A DNA stretch of 64,000 nt from Porites lobata (GCA_942486035.1 CALNXK010000309.1:236001-300000); one strand, 5' to 3'; positions 46,301 through 58,624 are shown, counted from the stretch's first letter. The notes: a model not told the origin generated them from the letters alone. Made by a program: numbers and translations.

Positions 46301-47610
46301 TCCTAAAACTGAAACACAATAAAATAATATCTATCTCTGCACTAATTTTAAAAATTACTTATTTAAACTTTACCGTAGTTTGATTTCTTCTCTTGATCAT
46401 TTTAAGATTTGTAAAACCTTTTAGTTTCATTAGTAGTCAATTAATCAATATTGTATTAATAGTAGTTTATTATGTAATTTTAGTTGGTAGATTATATTGG
46501 TAGTTAATTAAATAATCGATACTTTTTATTACTTTAATTGTAGGAGGGCCATTATGAAAACTACTGGGTGACCAGTAATCAATGTCTTTACCCTCGTTAA
46601 ATAAAGTTATTACTATTACTAATTTGTTCGTTTACCCAGTGTCGTTTTGACACTTATAAATTTCCCTATTTACAGAATCCGAAAACAGGTGGCTAGAATC
46701 TACATTTTCTCCGGGGAAATTCAAGTCTTTCGGCCATAAAGAGAAAAAGCATGTTGACCACGACGAGTCTCCCAAAACAAGAGAGAGATCCAGTGACGTA
46801 CAGGAGAGTCAGACCAACCATGGTTTATACACTTGCCCCGAGAGTGGATGTACAAGGGTTTTCCAAAGACATTCGGCATTAACGAAACATCTGTCCTCTG
46901 AGAAATGCATACGGTCCTTGGAAAAACACACTCTTATGGATCTTGCTAAGCTTGGCTATCAGCAGGTTTTAGAAGAGGGTGTCGGTGTCGTGCCAACCTT
47001 AAGAACCACCAGCGTTGCAAACAAACAATCCAGAGAACGTTTAACAGAGGGATGGGCGTTACGACCAGCTAAGAAGGCGTACCGTTTTAGTGAAAAGCAG
47101 AAGGCCTACCTCACTGCTAAATTCAACATTGGTCAGTCCACTGGACGGAAAGTCGACGCAAGTCTTGTAGCACGTGACATGAGACGTGCCCATGGTTCGA
47201 ATGGCGAGCGGCTTTTTAAATCAACCGAATTTCTGACCTCTCAGCAGATTTCTTCATATTTCTCTCGCCTTTCCGCGACAACTCGCCAACAGACCCTCAC
47301 CCATGAAGCCGACCTTACCGCCATTGAAGATGAAATAAACTTTTCCACGGCTAGAGACCAAGTGATGGCTACTGTCACACTCCAACATCCCATTGTTTTT
47401 TACCAGTACAACATCTGTGCCATGGCAGAAGAAGACACATTAAAGAGCTTGAAGGTTTCGTTGTTTCAGGTGATTTGTCAAAGCCTCAATCTTGACATTC
47501 CCGATCAACCAATTCGCCGTAAAGCTCCATACCTGAAGTTGCTCAAAGAAGCCATCAGTAATTGTGGATGCCAAAGCCAAGGCTGAAATTGAGCACTGGA
47601 TAGGTGACGC

Positions 47611-48051
47611 TAGTCCGGGGGTGGTGTACTCCTGAAAATTCTTGGTGGGGGTGTGCCGCCCGTTTCTCCTAATTCTGACCCTACTCCAGACCAAAAAATG
47701 TCATTTTCCACACCCGTTTTCAGACGCGACCACTAAAATCCATACCCGTTTTCAGACCTGGCCTTTAGGTTAAAATTATGTTATCATTACTAAGATTAAA
47801 GCGTAAACAAAAAAAAAATTAAATCCATCTCGAATTCGCATAATTATCTTTCTTTCGTTCTCATTTGGAATTGAAACGATAAAAACTTTCATACACTCCC
47901 GTAGTTCCTTCGAAAACCATACCCGATTCCATACCAAACTGGGCAAAGTGTGTACCCGTTTTCAGACCAAAAAGGCCCAAAAACCCTACCCGCTGGGGCG
48001 GCACATACCTATATAGCTTGTATAAGGGAGTACCCCCCCTCCCGGGACTAA
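47611..48051. mobile_element. MITE of about 440 bp just 3' of the transposase-like gene
   Basis: The left end TAGTCCGGGGGTGGTGTACT and right end AGTACCCCCCCTCCCGGGACTA are imperfect inverted repeats. The interior repeats CCCGTTTTCAGACC about three times. It begins about 25 bases past the stop codon and lies wholly within the 10-kb element, so it is nested or supplies the gene's 3' UTR. Confidence 0.75.
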
Positions 48052-49601
48052 GTCCTGTCCCCGTTTTTTACTTGGCATCAATCTGTCGGTCGTTTTTAAG
48101 TGATATTTTACGAAAGTAAAGAAAAATAAGTGGAGATCTTAGGCTCGGTTTGGGCCGCTGCTATTGTTAAATTTTTCGGAATTTTGGCGCGTCGATGTGG
48201 TAGTCAAAAAGTAGAGAGGTAAGGGAGAGAGATTAGGATACGAAAGATACCGTGGGCTTTGACCGTGGGTCCCGATTTTCTTTCTTTCTAATAGAAACAC
48301 TCTCAATAACAGGTCAAAAATTGTCAAAAAGTGTCTTAAAAATGGCAGTGACCGTTTACGAAAGGGACAACTGCTTAGCCGCTCCCTCCTCTCTGAGAAG
48401 AGACTTTTTGGGGGAGGAGCGCGGGCTCATTTCCTAAGCAACTGCTGGTAATCGAGCCTACGAAAATCTCAAATACTTTAGTTGTAAGAGACGGACCATT
48501 ACAAAAGTTATGGGGGTGGAGTATTTTAGAGCCGCATGTCGAAGAATACTTTATCGTTGACATTTCCCTTACTTGAACTTTGTTAGGCCAATGCGGGAGT
48601 ATTTTAAAGTCTACTCGGCGTGCATGAAGTATTTTTTCAGAATTTTTCCTTGCATACTGGAAAAAACGGGAAATTCTGAATACAAGATGATGTTTTTGTT
48701 AATGAAAATTTAAACGGAGATGGCTTGTGTGCTCCAGGAGATTCTGTTAGTTTTGATTGCACAGTCCTTCTTTATTCATTGACAATTGTGCGATGTTTTG
48801 CAGGTGACTACCTTAAAAGAAATAACTAAATAATATGTTTTGTATTTCATTTTCACAAACCGTGTACCGCAAAGCACGTGACTTGAAAAATGTGACAGGT
48901 AACACAACACCAAAAAAACGAGATGAATTGGCTTCTTCGTTTTCTGTGTTTATGGGAGGATTGTTAACTCCCTATCTATAGTTCTAGTAAACAAATAAGT
49001 TAGTCTTTTTTTATGAAATGTATAGACAAGACGGAGGGTTTTACTCTTCTCCTGTGGAACTTGGAACATGTAACACGACATAAGATCAGTAAGTAAACAT
49101 TCCTGATATTTACATAATTAAAACTTTGCGATGCGGGAAATCTAATTCTCAAGTTAGCATTATACTTTTTAAAGATTATTGTAATATATGTTTTATTTCG
49201 TTGAATCTTGTTTCGGTTTTTTGGACTTAACATTGAGTACGATAGCCAAGGGACGGACCATTTAAAATGGAACTGTCGATGGCCGGCCCGCCTCTGTCAT
49301 TTTATTTCTTATCTCTTGTAATTTTAAGGGTCACTTGTAAAAATAAACTTACAATGGTTCATTTCTATAATACCTCAAAATATCAGTCTACTTTTACTGA
49401 CATTGTTTGCTTGCTCCATGGTGCATTTTGAAAGCTTCTTTAGAAGCTTTTTTACCTCCGGAACCATACACACGAGTTCCGATGCATCCGAGGCGATTTC
49501 ATGACCATAGCCCTCCAGCCCTTTTTATACCTTTTTTATTATTATTGGACGGATAATTTCGTTTTATTAGTCTCTCAGATAGAAATACCTGTTAAGGTAA
49601 C
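48052..49601. other. Non-coding right interior of the 10-kb element
   Basis: No gene is supported. Short frames near 48252-48563 lie in a moderately GC-rich patch with no motif. The palindromic word AGAAGCTTTTTT/AAAGCTTCTTT occurs near 49430-49455. This is probably 3' untranslated or internal spacer. Confidence 0.4.
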
Positions 49602-50276
49602 AGAATTCCATCAATTTTTTGCGCTTTGAGGGGTAAGTTATAACTTCCGTATGATTTTCTCCTCGATTTGCATATGTTTTCCTTTGTTTACATTCCTGTT
49701 CTTGTCGCGGACAGGCGACTTAGGGGGCACAAGTTGAAATTTTATTACTCGCACACGTTTAAATTCGCAGAGCTAAAACTTCAGGTGTAATTAAAAAAAT
49801 AACAGGTCTTTCGTTTGGTATAGTAGTTTTTTCAATTTGTGACATACCAGGATCGACTTTTGACGGTTGAAGTTGGGCGTTATTTTGACTGCCAAAACAA
49901 CACACAATCAGAGCGCACACAATAAAAGCCAGAAACTATATCAAAATAGTTATTTTGCAAAACCTTTTTACGGGGTCTTGAAGCTGTGGATGTCTGCTAA
50001 ATACATAAGTAATATCAAGTCAATAGGAGCTTTGGCGCGCTTGTACTGTTTCGTTGAAATATGTTGAAAGTTGCACCCGTTTCCCTAATTAAAAAATGTA
50101 TTTTTTGCGAATTTTGGAACTTTTCTAAAATTCTCAAAATGTAAAGCGCTTGGAGATTTCTTAATATCGTTTCTTGAAATAGTTCCGCTAAAAGGATGTT
50201 TGGGTGGTATCAGCCAAAATTGGAATTTTTGGAACTGATTTGAGATTCTCGATATTTTCCGACATTGGCTCTTAAA
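49602..50276 (-). repeat. Right terminal inverted repeat of the 10-kb element
   Basis: It is the reverse complement of the left arm and ends at GGCTCTTAAA. Immediately beyond, GTAGTCTTTTAGAAAGG begins the duplicated segment B. The junction phrase TTTTAAAG(C/T)AGTC at the start of copy A (37400) hints that microhomology to the TIR end may have shaped this border. Confidence 0.8.
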
Positions 50277-51830
50277 GTAGTCTTTTAGAAAGGTGTTTAA
50301 TTCTTTTAATTTTTTTATTAGTAGTACAGAACCTCAGTCTGTGGCACCCAAATTAAATTAGAAACTATTCAGTCAAAGAGTCTTTCCCCTATAACTGTCA
50401 TCTGCTTTTGCATTCCTATACTTTGTAAATAATTCAAAAACATTGTGTCTAAGCAAGACCTCTTTTTACTAACATCGCTGTAGGATTGCCTGTCCATGAT
50501 AAGATCAATAATGCGCAAACAATTTCTATATAATCAGCTATGAGAATTAAGTATTGAAGTTAAAAGTTCGTTATAAAGCGCCATAATGACAAACCTTTAT
50601 CAATAGCTACTCAGTCGATTTGTGTTCTTGTGTCGCGTCAAGCAGGCCTACAATTCATGGAAAATGAATACAGTCCGTTATTTGCTTCAGATCATTCATT
50701 CTTTCAACTAAACGGATCATTCTGCACCATACTACAAAACTCAGTCTGTGGCACCCAAATTAAATTAGAAACTATTCAGTCAAAGAGTCTTTCCACTATA
50801 ACTGTCATCTGCTTTTGCATTCCTATACTTTGTAAATAATTCAAAAACATTGTGTCTAAGCAAGACCTCTTTTTACTAACATCGCTGTAGGATTGCCTGT
50901 CCATGATAAGATCAATAATGCGCAAACAAACTAATCAGTCGATTTGTGTTCTTGTGTCGCGTCAAACAGGTCTACAATTCATGGAAAATGAATACAGTCT
51001 GTTATTTGCTTCAGATCATTCATTCTTTCAACTAAACGGTTCATTCTGCACCATATCTACACTTCAAAGCTCACTTCTCCATGCTGTCCGAGGAAGAACT
51101 GTAGAACTGACTTATGAACAAAACAATTGCAACAGACAGCAAGAAATAATAAAACATGCAGAGAATACATACCAATAAAGCCAAATTTGATTGATGCACA
51201 TTCAATGGTTCACTACACTTGTGACAGAAACTTCTTGTGTTATTGTGAATGGCTTTTGCATTGGACACCTTAGAAAAAACATGAACAAAAAATATAATAA
51301 AAAATCCAACATAAATTTACTGTTCTCGTTTAAGGTCAGTACAGTGTAGGGATCGTCAAAAACTTACTTGTCAAAAACATCATCAGGGGCAGATCCAGGG
51401 GGAGGGTGCAGGGGGTCCGCACCCCCCCTCCCTGGGATGACCTGCGGCCGCTTTCTAATTAACACTGTGCAGTCGCTTGACAGACATACAAAATCTGCTC
51501 TATCGTTTGATATGTATTCTCAGCAGTTCACATTATGTTATTTCCTAGTCAAAAGCCCTCTTCTTCGTATTCGCTTTTAAAATTTTTCACGTCATCGGTC
51601 AGGTTAGTGGTGCACCCGCTCCTAAGAAAAATCCTGGATCCGCCCCTGATCATACACTTGTAACAAACAGTAAAACTAATTCTAACAAGCTAAATAATAC
51701 AGATAGGAATTTGTTAGCACGCATGCGTATAATGTGGGGGTTACCCCTTACCATCCAACCGTGGCGTAATCCGAGTTATTTACCGATTTGCATTTTAAGT
51801 TACCCTATTTACTGGAATAACAGCCAGGGG
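50277..51830. repeat. Duplicated segment, copy B, with internal tandem duplication
   Basis: It matches copy A at 37405-38880. Inside, about 50330-50730 is partly repeated at 50740-51055, sharing CAGTCTGTGGCACCCAAATT, TGCCTGTCCATGATAAGATC and CAGTCGATTTGTGTTCTTGT. The frame encoding MSNAKAIHNNT...CSEPLNVHQ (51071-51268, minus) is shorter than in copy A. A 265-bp element is inserted at 51384. Further right, CGATTATTT-rich sequence is extended compared with copy A. Confidence 0.85.
51384..51648. mobile_element. 265-bp MITE with exact empty site in copy A
   Basis: Termini CAGGGGCAGATCCAGG and CCTGGATCCGCCCCTG are inverted repeats with one mismatch. The flanks are direct 5-bp repeats ATCAT (51379-51383, 51649-51653). 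Copy A of the host segment reads AACATCATACAC at about 38530-38541 with a single ATCAT and no insert, an empty site that proves insertion and the 5-bp duplication. It is too short to code. Confidence 0.95.
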
Positions 51831-53717
51831 CGATTATTTCTTTTTTCGCACAAAAAGGGGGCTATTATTTGAGGGAGGCGATTATTTCAAATATTGCTCT
51901 CTAGAAGTCGTGCCCTAATCACATCAAATTATCTGAACATGGGCTTTTTAAGGGTTCAAACTTTAGTTCCCTGATTAATTTTCATGGCTTGAATCGTCAC
52001 TGATCAGTTTTGCTGGGTCACATTACTCTTACACTTGACAGAGAGGCGATAAAAGAGAAAAAAAATGCGAGACGAGCGGGAGGGGAGCCGATCATTTTTA
52101 TTTCCGTCCATGGGGGGCGATTATTCGAGGGAGACAATTAATCGAGGGACGGCTGTTATTCGAAGAAATACGGTAACGCAAGTGAACACTGCACTTCAAC
52201 AGGCACCAGCCTGCTCTTCATAAAAAATCTAAACAATATGTAATATATATTGCCCTCCTTTGATTGCCAGTGACGCGTTACGAAAATTAATAGCCTACAA
52301 CTTATGATAATAGCGTACTATGCGCATGAGGTAATATACTAAGGCTGCTCTGAGAAGTGTGTGTGTATGTGGGGGGTACCTATGCTCCTTGTCCTGGTGG
52401 ACACAATGCCTACCCAAGATATATCATCTCCTTTAGCAGTAAGATCAGTACACGGTAGAGAACTTCTCACTTCTGTGATGAGAGGGTTCATGGATGCGAA
52501 ATCCCGTCATTTTAAAAATCATTTTCATTAAGGAGACCCCAAATTGATATTAATACCTCGATGCCCTCACAGTTTGCTAAATTTAGAACACTATGACTTG
52601 GACTGTGAGCAAGGACAATTGGATTTATGATTATGCTTGTCATTACGACTCCTCCAGAAAATGTTAAAAATATATGTGATATATCTTATAAAATGTTCTT
52701 GTATTGATTAGATTATTTCTTGCCACAAGTCGACCTCACAAGTTTATGCGAGCGGAGGACGAAGGACGTTTTTGGAAAGCTATATACTGATAAGTGGGCT
52801 ACTTTACGTTTGTAAAAAATGCGGTCAAGCCACCCCGCTTTACGGAAACCCGCTTTGAAAATACAGACACCTTGTTATTACGAACAGTTTTGCTTTGTCC
52901 CCGAGGAAAGAAAGCCCTTACAATTTCTTTAAATTCAACCTGCTTAATAGGGACACCTTGTTAATACGGACATTTTCTGTGGCCGGCACTCAGTGTCCTT
53001 ATTACTCGTTGGTTATTATTCTCGGCCCTAGAGCTTTCTGTCCGACGGGGGAGAAGAGGCCCTGGAGATAAGAATGCTAACAGTTAGGTGGACAAAGACG
53101 CTTATGGCAAAAGAAAGGTCAGCTATCCAGCATTAGCAAAAAATAGTACTCGACGAATGACAGCTGAGGAATATCTGCAAGCATTAACACTCCTTACCGG
53201 ACCTTCTTTCATATCCTGAAACTGTCAGGGAACAGATTAGTGTTATGGATACGAGAACTTTGCATAAATCGAGGTATGCATGTTTTCACTTGAAAATATT
53301 TTAAATGAATAATGAAGAAATCTACTGGAAGACCTAGGAGGGTGTTAGCTTTATCCAATAATTGCTAATTATAACAAAGAAGTCTTCCAGTTTCATTTTA
53401 GAAAAATTGTTTCTAACTGCTTTACGTGACCGCAAAAGTCCTATTTTATCAAAAAATCTTCTGACTTGAATTTCTCACCAGATAGCAAATGTTTTTCTTA
53501 CTATAGATCCAAACAATGTGAACTGGCCAATATTCTTCTTGCAAAAACGGTTCCATTAAAATAGTCTCTCTTAGAATGACACTAGTCCAGCGACTTTTTA
53601 GGGTTAATGTTTTGATATGGAGAAAAACACATGTTGCGAGAGGTGGGAATCGTTGGTTGTGATTTTCAAACAATAGAGGAAATAGTCGATTACATGACCA
53701 CTTGTTACTTAACAATT
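51831..53717. other. Non-coding with degraded repeat pieces
   Basis: Near 52080-52170 the words GGCGATTATTCGAGGGAG and GGCTGTTATTCGAAGAAATACGGTA look like one end of a MITE whose other end is near 38690-38710 or 51800. Near 52850-53000, words such as ACACCTTGTTAATACGGACA occur twice in part. No gene. Confidence 0.45.
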
Positions 53718-53822
53718 AAAATTGAATGAGGCTGAGTATCTTATGAAGAATTATGGAGATCTTGGAGGGTGTTCTCTCGGCTGCACCCTCCTCGATCTCC
53801 ATAATTCTACTTCATTCATATT
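53718..53822. mobile_element. Palindromic MITE, second copy
   Basis: TTGAATGAGGCTGAGTATCT and AATTATGGAGATCTTGGAGGG form the left half; CACCCTCCTCGATCTCCATAATTCT and TTCATTCATA the right half. It matches the element at 32488-32600. Confidence 0.75.
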
Positions 53823-56800
53823 ACCACATGCTCATCATGCGCAAGCGTCACTGTCTTTTCCCGCCAATTTTCTCAGGGCCTAATGATTCAATCACAACAG
53901 TGTCTTTTTCCTACTACTCTCCCACTGGACTGGAACCTTTTTTTGCTCTCTTTTTTACACCTTACTTTTACTAAATTAGACTAACTCTATATTTGTATTT
54001 TTAAAATTCATCATTGATATTATACACAATAGTGTAATTATACTGGACAATAGGTCAACTTTCCTTTTGGTTGCTGGGATGTAACTCCTGTCTTGCTTTC
54101 CATTAAAAGTAGTATATGTGACGGGTAAGTACAATCCCTGGCTGCACTTCATCCCAGAGTAAGTCTTAGCCCTTGGAGACAGGTCTGGAAAAATATACCC
54201 TTCAGGCTGTGGACATACCATGGTCTCACCTGATCACAGTACTCCACCCAGGTGGCCCCCATCCTGGTTCCCCTTAAGTTCCTAGTCACTAGGGGATATG
54301 AACCTCACCCCATGGAGACTTAGTGGGACTCCTGTCCAGGGTGGGTACCCCCAGTACCACACTATCTTTGCCTGGCTTAACTTCTAGTCCCCTTACCCCT
54401 AGATTTAAATGCTTCCCTGCCACCAAAATGTTTTGCCCATTTACTATCTTCTGTGGTATCTTTCTGTTCGGTTTACTGTATAGAACTGTATGTAAAAGCT
54501 TCAAGTAATCGAAGAGTTTATTAAGCTAGAGTTAATTAAGAATATTCTAACCTGCTTAATTATTATTGTGATTTGGCTAAAGTATATGACTGTCATGAAT
54601 GATGGAATTTTGAGACATTAATAGACAGTGATCAATGTAATTAATATCAAAAGCAGTATACTTAAAAGATCTAAATCTTTAGCAATTAAAAATGTCTAAA
54701 AACATCTCACGCTTTATCTAGAGCTTGTATCAAAGAGGAAGTCATTTGCAACGAAGCAAAAAGGACCATGAGCATACCAAAATTTGTGATGCAAAAAATT
54801 CTTTTACTATGTAAAACAGAGACTAAACCCAAACATAATGCATCAACTTACCACCTCCCCCCCCTGCTGAGTCTCATTATCTACTCCTGGAGAAATTAAA
54901 GGAGCTACATTATAGGGTGAATATATTTGTCACTATTGGCATACCTTATTTAGTTAAGAGTACGCAAGCTATGCATGGAATCCATACATGAGAAAACAAG
55001 TAAGCAAAATCAAAGGGGTGCAATGGCGCAGTGCAGAAAGGTTTGAAAATGCCTAAACTTACACCTGGACAGTCATGCAACCAAGCTTATATCTATTTAA
55101 TGTTAGGCTGCCACTGAGGCAAAGAAGGATGGAAGCAAGCGGACTGTTAATGCCTACAACTGGTAAATGGTTTGGAGCTCCCAGTCCCTGTCCTACTATA
55201 TGAAGCAGAAGCATGTGACTTAAGGCAGTACCATCCACAGAGATTTAAAAATCTGAGTAGCTACACTCCAAAAACATAAGCCAATCAAAGCCTGAACAGC
55301 CTACTGCAACTTGGGTACTTGAGTCAAGAGACTCAGAGACATTATGCTGTGTGAAGCTACTTTTGCTCACTTTTATTCCAAGGAGTTACCAGAAATGCCA
55401 ATATTGATTTTTTTTTTACCATTATTAATATATGTTTTGATTTTCCCATATCCACTGTGCCACAGTGACAGGTAATTCCTTTGTTGATCATCAGTGTAGA
55501 TTTGATAGGATTTTTATAGTCTTAACACACAAAAGGTATCTACAAAATGTGTTTTTTAGACAATAATTCTTAGGTAAAGGAGTCTTGCTAAAATAATGTA
55601 CAGTAATCAATTATTATTATTCTAGCTTTGATACAGTATAATGACAAGACAAACGAATCGACAACTATTTACATGCATTTAATTTTCGTACATTCGGCCC
55701 ATGCATGCAGTTTTCTTGGCTCGTTGCAATCTCACATAGCATCTGTAAAACATATCATAGGCTTAATGTTGATGCTCTAGTGGATCACAAAAGGCAAAAA
55801 GTGCATTCGATTAGGATGTGATCTGAGCCTTTAAATACAGCTTTTTAATTCAGAACAAAATAAATAATATGTTTTAAAATTGCAACACTACACGAAAAAA
55901 ACGCTTGGGTTAATTTTGATTCTACTGAAATAAAACAAATAACACAAAGGTCACGAAAAGTATATTACAGTGAGTACTTAGTGATTAGAATTTATGTTTC
56001 TCCCTCTTTCTTCCAATATTTTGTTGCAAATCCTGATTGTGAAACCCTACATTTGTTTACCTCAAAGATTGACAAGGCATGTGAATGAACTTACAACTGT
56101 CTTATAGGACACTGAGTATCTAAGTACAAATGGTTTGTTTGGCACAATCATAGGGGCTGCTGCAAGTTATGTTTTCAGTTGAATTTGGCCTTGTAATGGA
56201 TACTAGGATTATAGAAATTTTATGACACAAATCAATTCTTTTGCAATGACTTAAAAATCTGGTAACTTGCCTGACATTTGATGACATTTTTTTTTTATAT
56301 AAACTGCACATTTTCTATAGTAAGAACATTGAGCATTGAGAGTACATTTCCTGTTTTACAATGCATGTTGAATTGTTTTTACAATTTAAGGCAAAGGCAC
56401 ATGACATAAAATGAAAGTTGGGCCCCCCTGTAATAAGAGTAATTTAAATTTAAGCCCCCCTATCTTGGCATTATTTTTACTTAATACCCCCCCCCCCCCA
56501 AAAAAAAAAAACTGGTTTTTCAGCCTCCCTCCTGATAGTCATTGCACAGTCCCTACCTTGACGTCACACTTCTCCTCTCTTTTGAGAAGAGCCACTTAAT
56601 AGATGTTTGTCTGCATGTTTAGTTTACCTTTTGTATTATGGACTATACAAATGCACCCTGTTAGCAGAGCCTTAATTTCTTTCCCTTGCTGCCCACAGTG
56701 TGATAAAAATATCAAGTATCTTGACATTAATTTGACATTTCAAGACAGTTAATACAAGTATGTTATCATAATTATGTTACAGATATATTTTTGCAATATC

Positions 56801-57188
56801 CTTCGCAAGATTCAAAGGCCAAAAATTCCACTGATTTTACACTATTTACCTGAACCAGAAATGTAAGAGTGTTTTTAATATTTGAAGTGTCATTTTCGCA
56901 AATCTATTTTTTTATTGTTTGCGAAATTGACTAGAAAAAACTTAACAAGAATTTTACTCTTCATTTGATATATTTATTTTACCTTGAACCTTAATGCCTT
57001 GAAACCAAAAAAATATATAAAATAATGCTCCTTTTTTTGAAGTGGATATCTACTAAAAAATGCGGAGCGATCATTGGTAAGAGAAGTCAGGCAACAGGTT
57101 AGCTAAATGCAAGAATCAAATGATGTACAGTCACTTAGGCCAGCGTTTTTTACAGACAGAACAACATAGACAACCTGAAGTCATGGCA
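53823..57188. other. Long non-coding stretch, no gene supported
   Basis: AT-rich with a more GC-rich island at about 54220-54440. That island has a 71-codon minus-strand frame (54289-54504, with LNLGVRGLEVKPGKDSVVLG) that looks somewhat protein-like but has no recognised motif. A C/A homopolymer run lies at 56487-56511. The rest appears intronic or intergenic. Confidence 0.4.
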
Positions 57189-57265
57189 ACCTTGTTCCCA
57201 GGTTCTCTCTCCTCTCTCCCCCTCAGCAGGGACACGTAGAAGAAAAACCCTGGGAACGAGGTTGA
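57189..57265. repeat. Small inverted repeat
   Basis: AACCTTGTTCCCAGGTTCTC pairs imperfectly with AAAAACCCTGGGAACGAGGTT. It directly abuts the target duplication of the next element. Confidence 0.65.
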
Positions 57266-57274
57266 GGTCATGAG

Positions 57275-57785
57275 CAGGGGTGTAACAATTCATATTCCTT
57301 GCAATTCAATTTGATTTTGATTACTGCCTTTCGATTTTGACTATTTTGATTCCATTATGTAAATGTTTCTTAATTCTTATAACATAACGCATAATGTAAA
57401 CAACATGGAACCATAAACCCTCAATTTGAGAATAAGTAACCAGGACAGGAGGATTCATTGTCACTTGGTTCATCACCATTGTTTGAGAACCTGACAAAGA
57501 GCATATCGCACATGGTTTGCCTTATTTAGAAATTCTCAAGGGGTGGTTGAAGGACAACATTTTTACCAGGCAACACAAAATGGCACACGAACTGCTATCT
57601 TCTTTGCTCGTCAATCAAAAACACACATTTTAAAGAGTTTTGGATTCTGATTTTACGATAAAATAACTCACTTAGAGCACCCTGGAAAAGGTGTACAAAA
57701 ATCGAACCAAAGAATCGTGAATCGAACTGAATGGTCATTTTACAACCGTGATTAATCAAGAATTTGATTAATCCTTACACCACTA
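57275..57785. mobile_element. hAT-like non-autonomous element, 511 bp, 8-bp duplication
   Basis: The left end CAGGGGTGTAACAATTCA and right end (TTACACCACTA) are imperfect inverted repeats, flanked by perfect 8-bp direct repeats GTCATGAG at 57267-57274 and 57786-57793. CAGGGGTGTAAC termini and an 8-bp duplication are typical of hAT. The interior is AT-rich and non-coding. The changed right terminus suggests it is old. Confidence 0.85.
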
Positions 57786-57825
57786 GTCATGAGGATTCAT
57801 TGAGCAGTCAGGGAGGAACCACAAT

Positions 57826-57936
57826 AGCCTGTGTGGGAAAAAGGGAGGGGGATTGGGGAGAGAGGGTAAGGGACCATTTCCCCACTTTTGCTCATTTCTC
57901 CCTTCCCCTTCCCTTTTTGCACCTGCCACACAGGCT
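57826..57936. mobile_element. Foldback element, AATAGCCTGTGTG type
   Basis: AATAGCCTGTGTGGGAAAAAGGG and CCCTTTTTGCACCTGCCACACAGGCTA form the arms (each described in part), around a purine/pyrimidine-rich centre. It is related to the repeat at 2764-2893. Confidence 0.65.
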
Positions 57937-58343
57937 AGAACCATAACATTTTTTCATCATAAACTATCTTCTTGAGTCCACCCAGATAATTTTTCTTACT
58001 TCTGGGAAATTTGAAACCAAAAAAAAATTACCCTATGGGCACCAACCCTACCCAAAAAATTAAAGCAACAACATCTAAGCCTTCCCTTTATTTTGCTACC
58101 TGATTTGGATTTGAATCGCAGCAAAGACATTCACTCGCTTTTTAAGAACAGCATTGCAATTGAAGAGAGCAAAAACAGTGAAGCCCAACAGTTTTCGACG
58201 ATTATAATCATGATTATGATTTTGATCAATTTTGGATCCATTATGAAGTTCGCGATCCCTTATTGATTTATTATGCAAAATACAGTGGAGTGTTGCAAAA
58301 TGTATACAACAAAATGCTGTACTTACGCTTTTTTGTATTTAAT

Positions 58344-58403
58344 TTAGCTGAGAGCACTCAGGTTAAATGGTACTACAATGTCTTCGTCTCTATACTGTTT
58401 AGC
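58344..58403 (-). CDS. Possible last exon of an unrecognised minus-strand gene
   Basis: After the acceptor CTTTTCTACAG, a 19-residue reading KQYRDEDIVVPFNLSALS ends in TAA. Composition is protein-like, with a pyrimidine tract before the AG. It would follow the exon at 58769-58842, but the phases agree only if that exon uses a downstream GTCAAG donor instead of GTATTG. No family recognised. Confidence 0.35.
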   Translation of the reverse strand, partial: AKQYRDEDIVVPFNLSALS

Positions 58404-58624
58404 CTGTAGAAAAGGAAAGTGAAAGTCAAATTTACAAACAAACAAGGCAGGCGACCAAAAAAAGAGGATTATCAGAAGTTTTAGGGTTTACTCGATTCTT
58501 CTCTTTCATGACCTTTCATGGGTCCTTCAAGAGTATGTTGTGTCTTTGGTTTGCTACTGTTCTGACTACATCTTTCAATGGTTTATTCTCAAATTTCGCA
58601 GAAAGAAGGGAAAGTGTGATGAAA

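Larger units (their letters stand above)
41862..47586 (+). pseudogene. Six-exon transposase-like gene with zinc finger; two amber codons
   Basis: Exons 41862-42051, 42144-42362, 42733-42926, 43488-44537, 45118-46120 and 46676-47586 all have GT-AG borders and compatible phases, totalling 1188 codons. Exons 1-3 encode a Cys/His-rich N-terminus (ICPRHR, KTMCSVP, PICSTCFGHL), probably zinc-binding, then an acidic linker. Exon 4 is largely helical. Exon 5 has an RNase H-like look: candidate acids D in LIVNDWAMKF (45457), D in FRQDNAGCYH (45706) and D in GGKGAADRLAATCK (45829), spacing 82 and 40 residues, suggesting a DDD catalytic core. Exon 6 opens with a C2HC finger (CPESGC...H...C) and a basic region (LRPAKKAYRFSEKQ). 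In-frame TAG codons at 44379-44381 and 45202-45204 are each one C-to-T change from CAG; otherwise the frame is intact. Transposase role is inferred from the motifs plus flanking TIRs. Confidence 0.8.
40287..50276 (+). mobile_element. Large DNA transposon, about 10 kb, with TIRs of about 680 bp
   Basis: The left arm (40287 to about 40970) and right arm (about 49602-50276) are reverse complements over nearly their whole length, with scattered substitutions and small indels. Shared anchors include TTTAAGAGCCAATGTCGGAA, GAATTTTAGAAAAGTTCC, GTCGCCTGTCCGCGACAAGA and GCGCAAAAAATTGATG. Between them lies one six-exon transposase-like gene (41862-47586) plus smaller insertions. Long arms with a single multi-exon gene are the expected layout of an autonomous cut-and-paste element. 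A target duplication is not evident; the right flank is the start of duplicated segment B, so the right junction may be altered by recombination. Superfamily not recognised. Confidence 0.85.

Noticed and set aside
54289..54504. 71-codon minus-strand frame with GVRGLEVKPGKDSVVLG
   Set aside because: Protein-like composition, but no recognisable family, no clear splice sites and a low-complexity GC island; not enough to call a gene.
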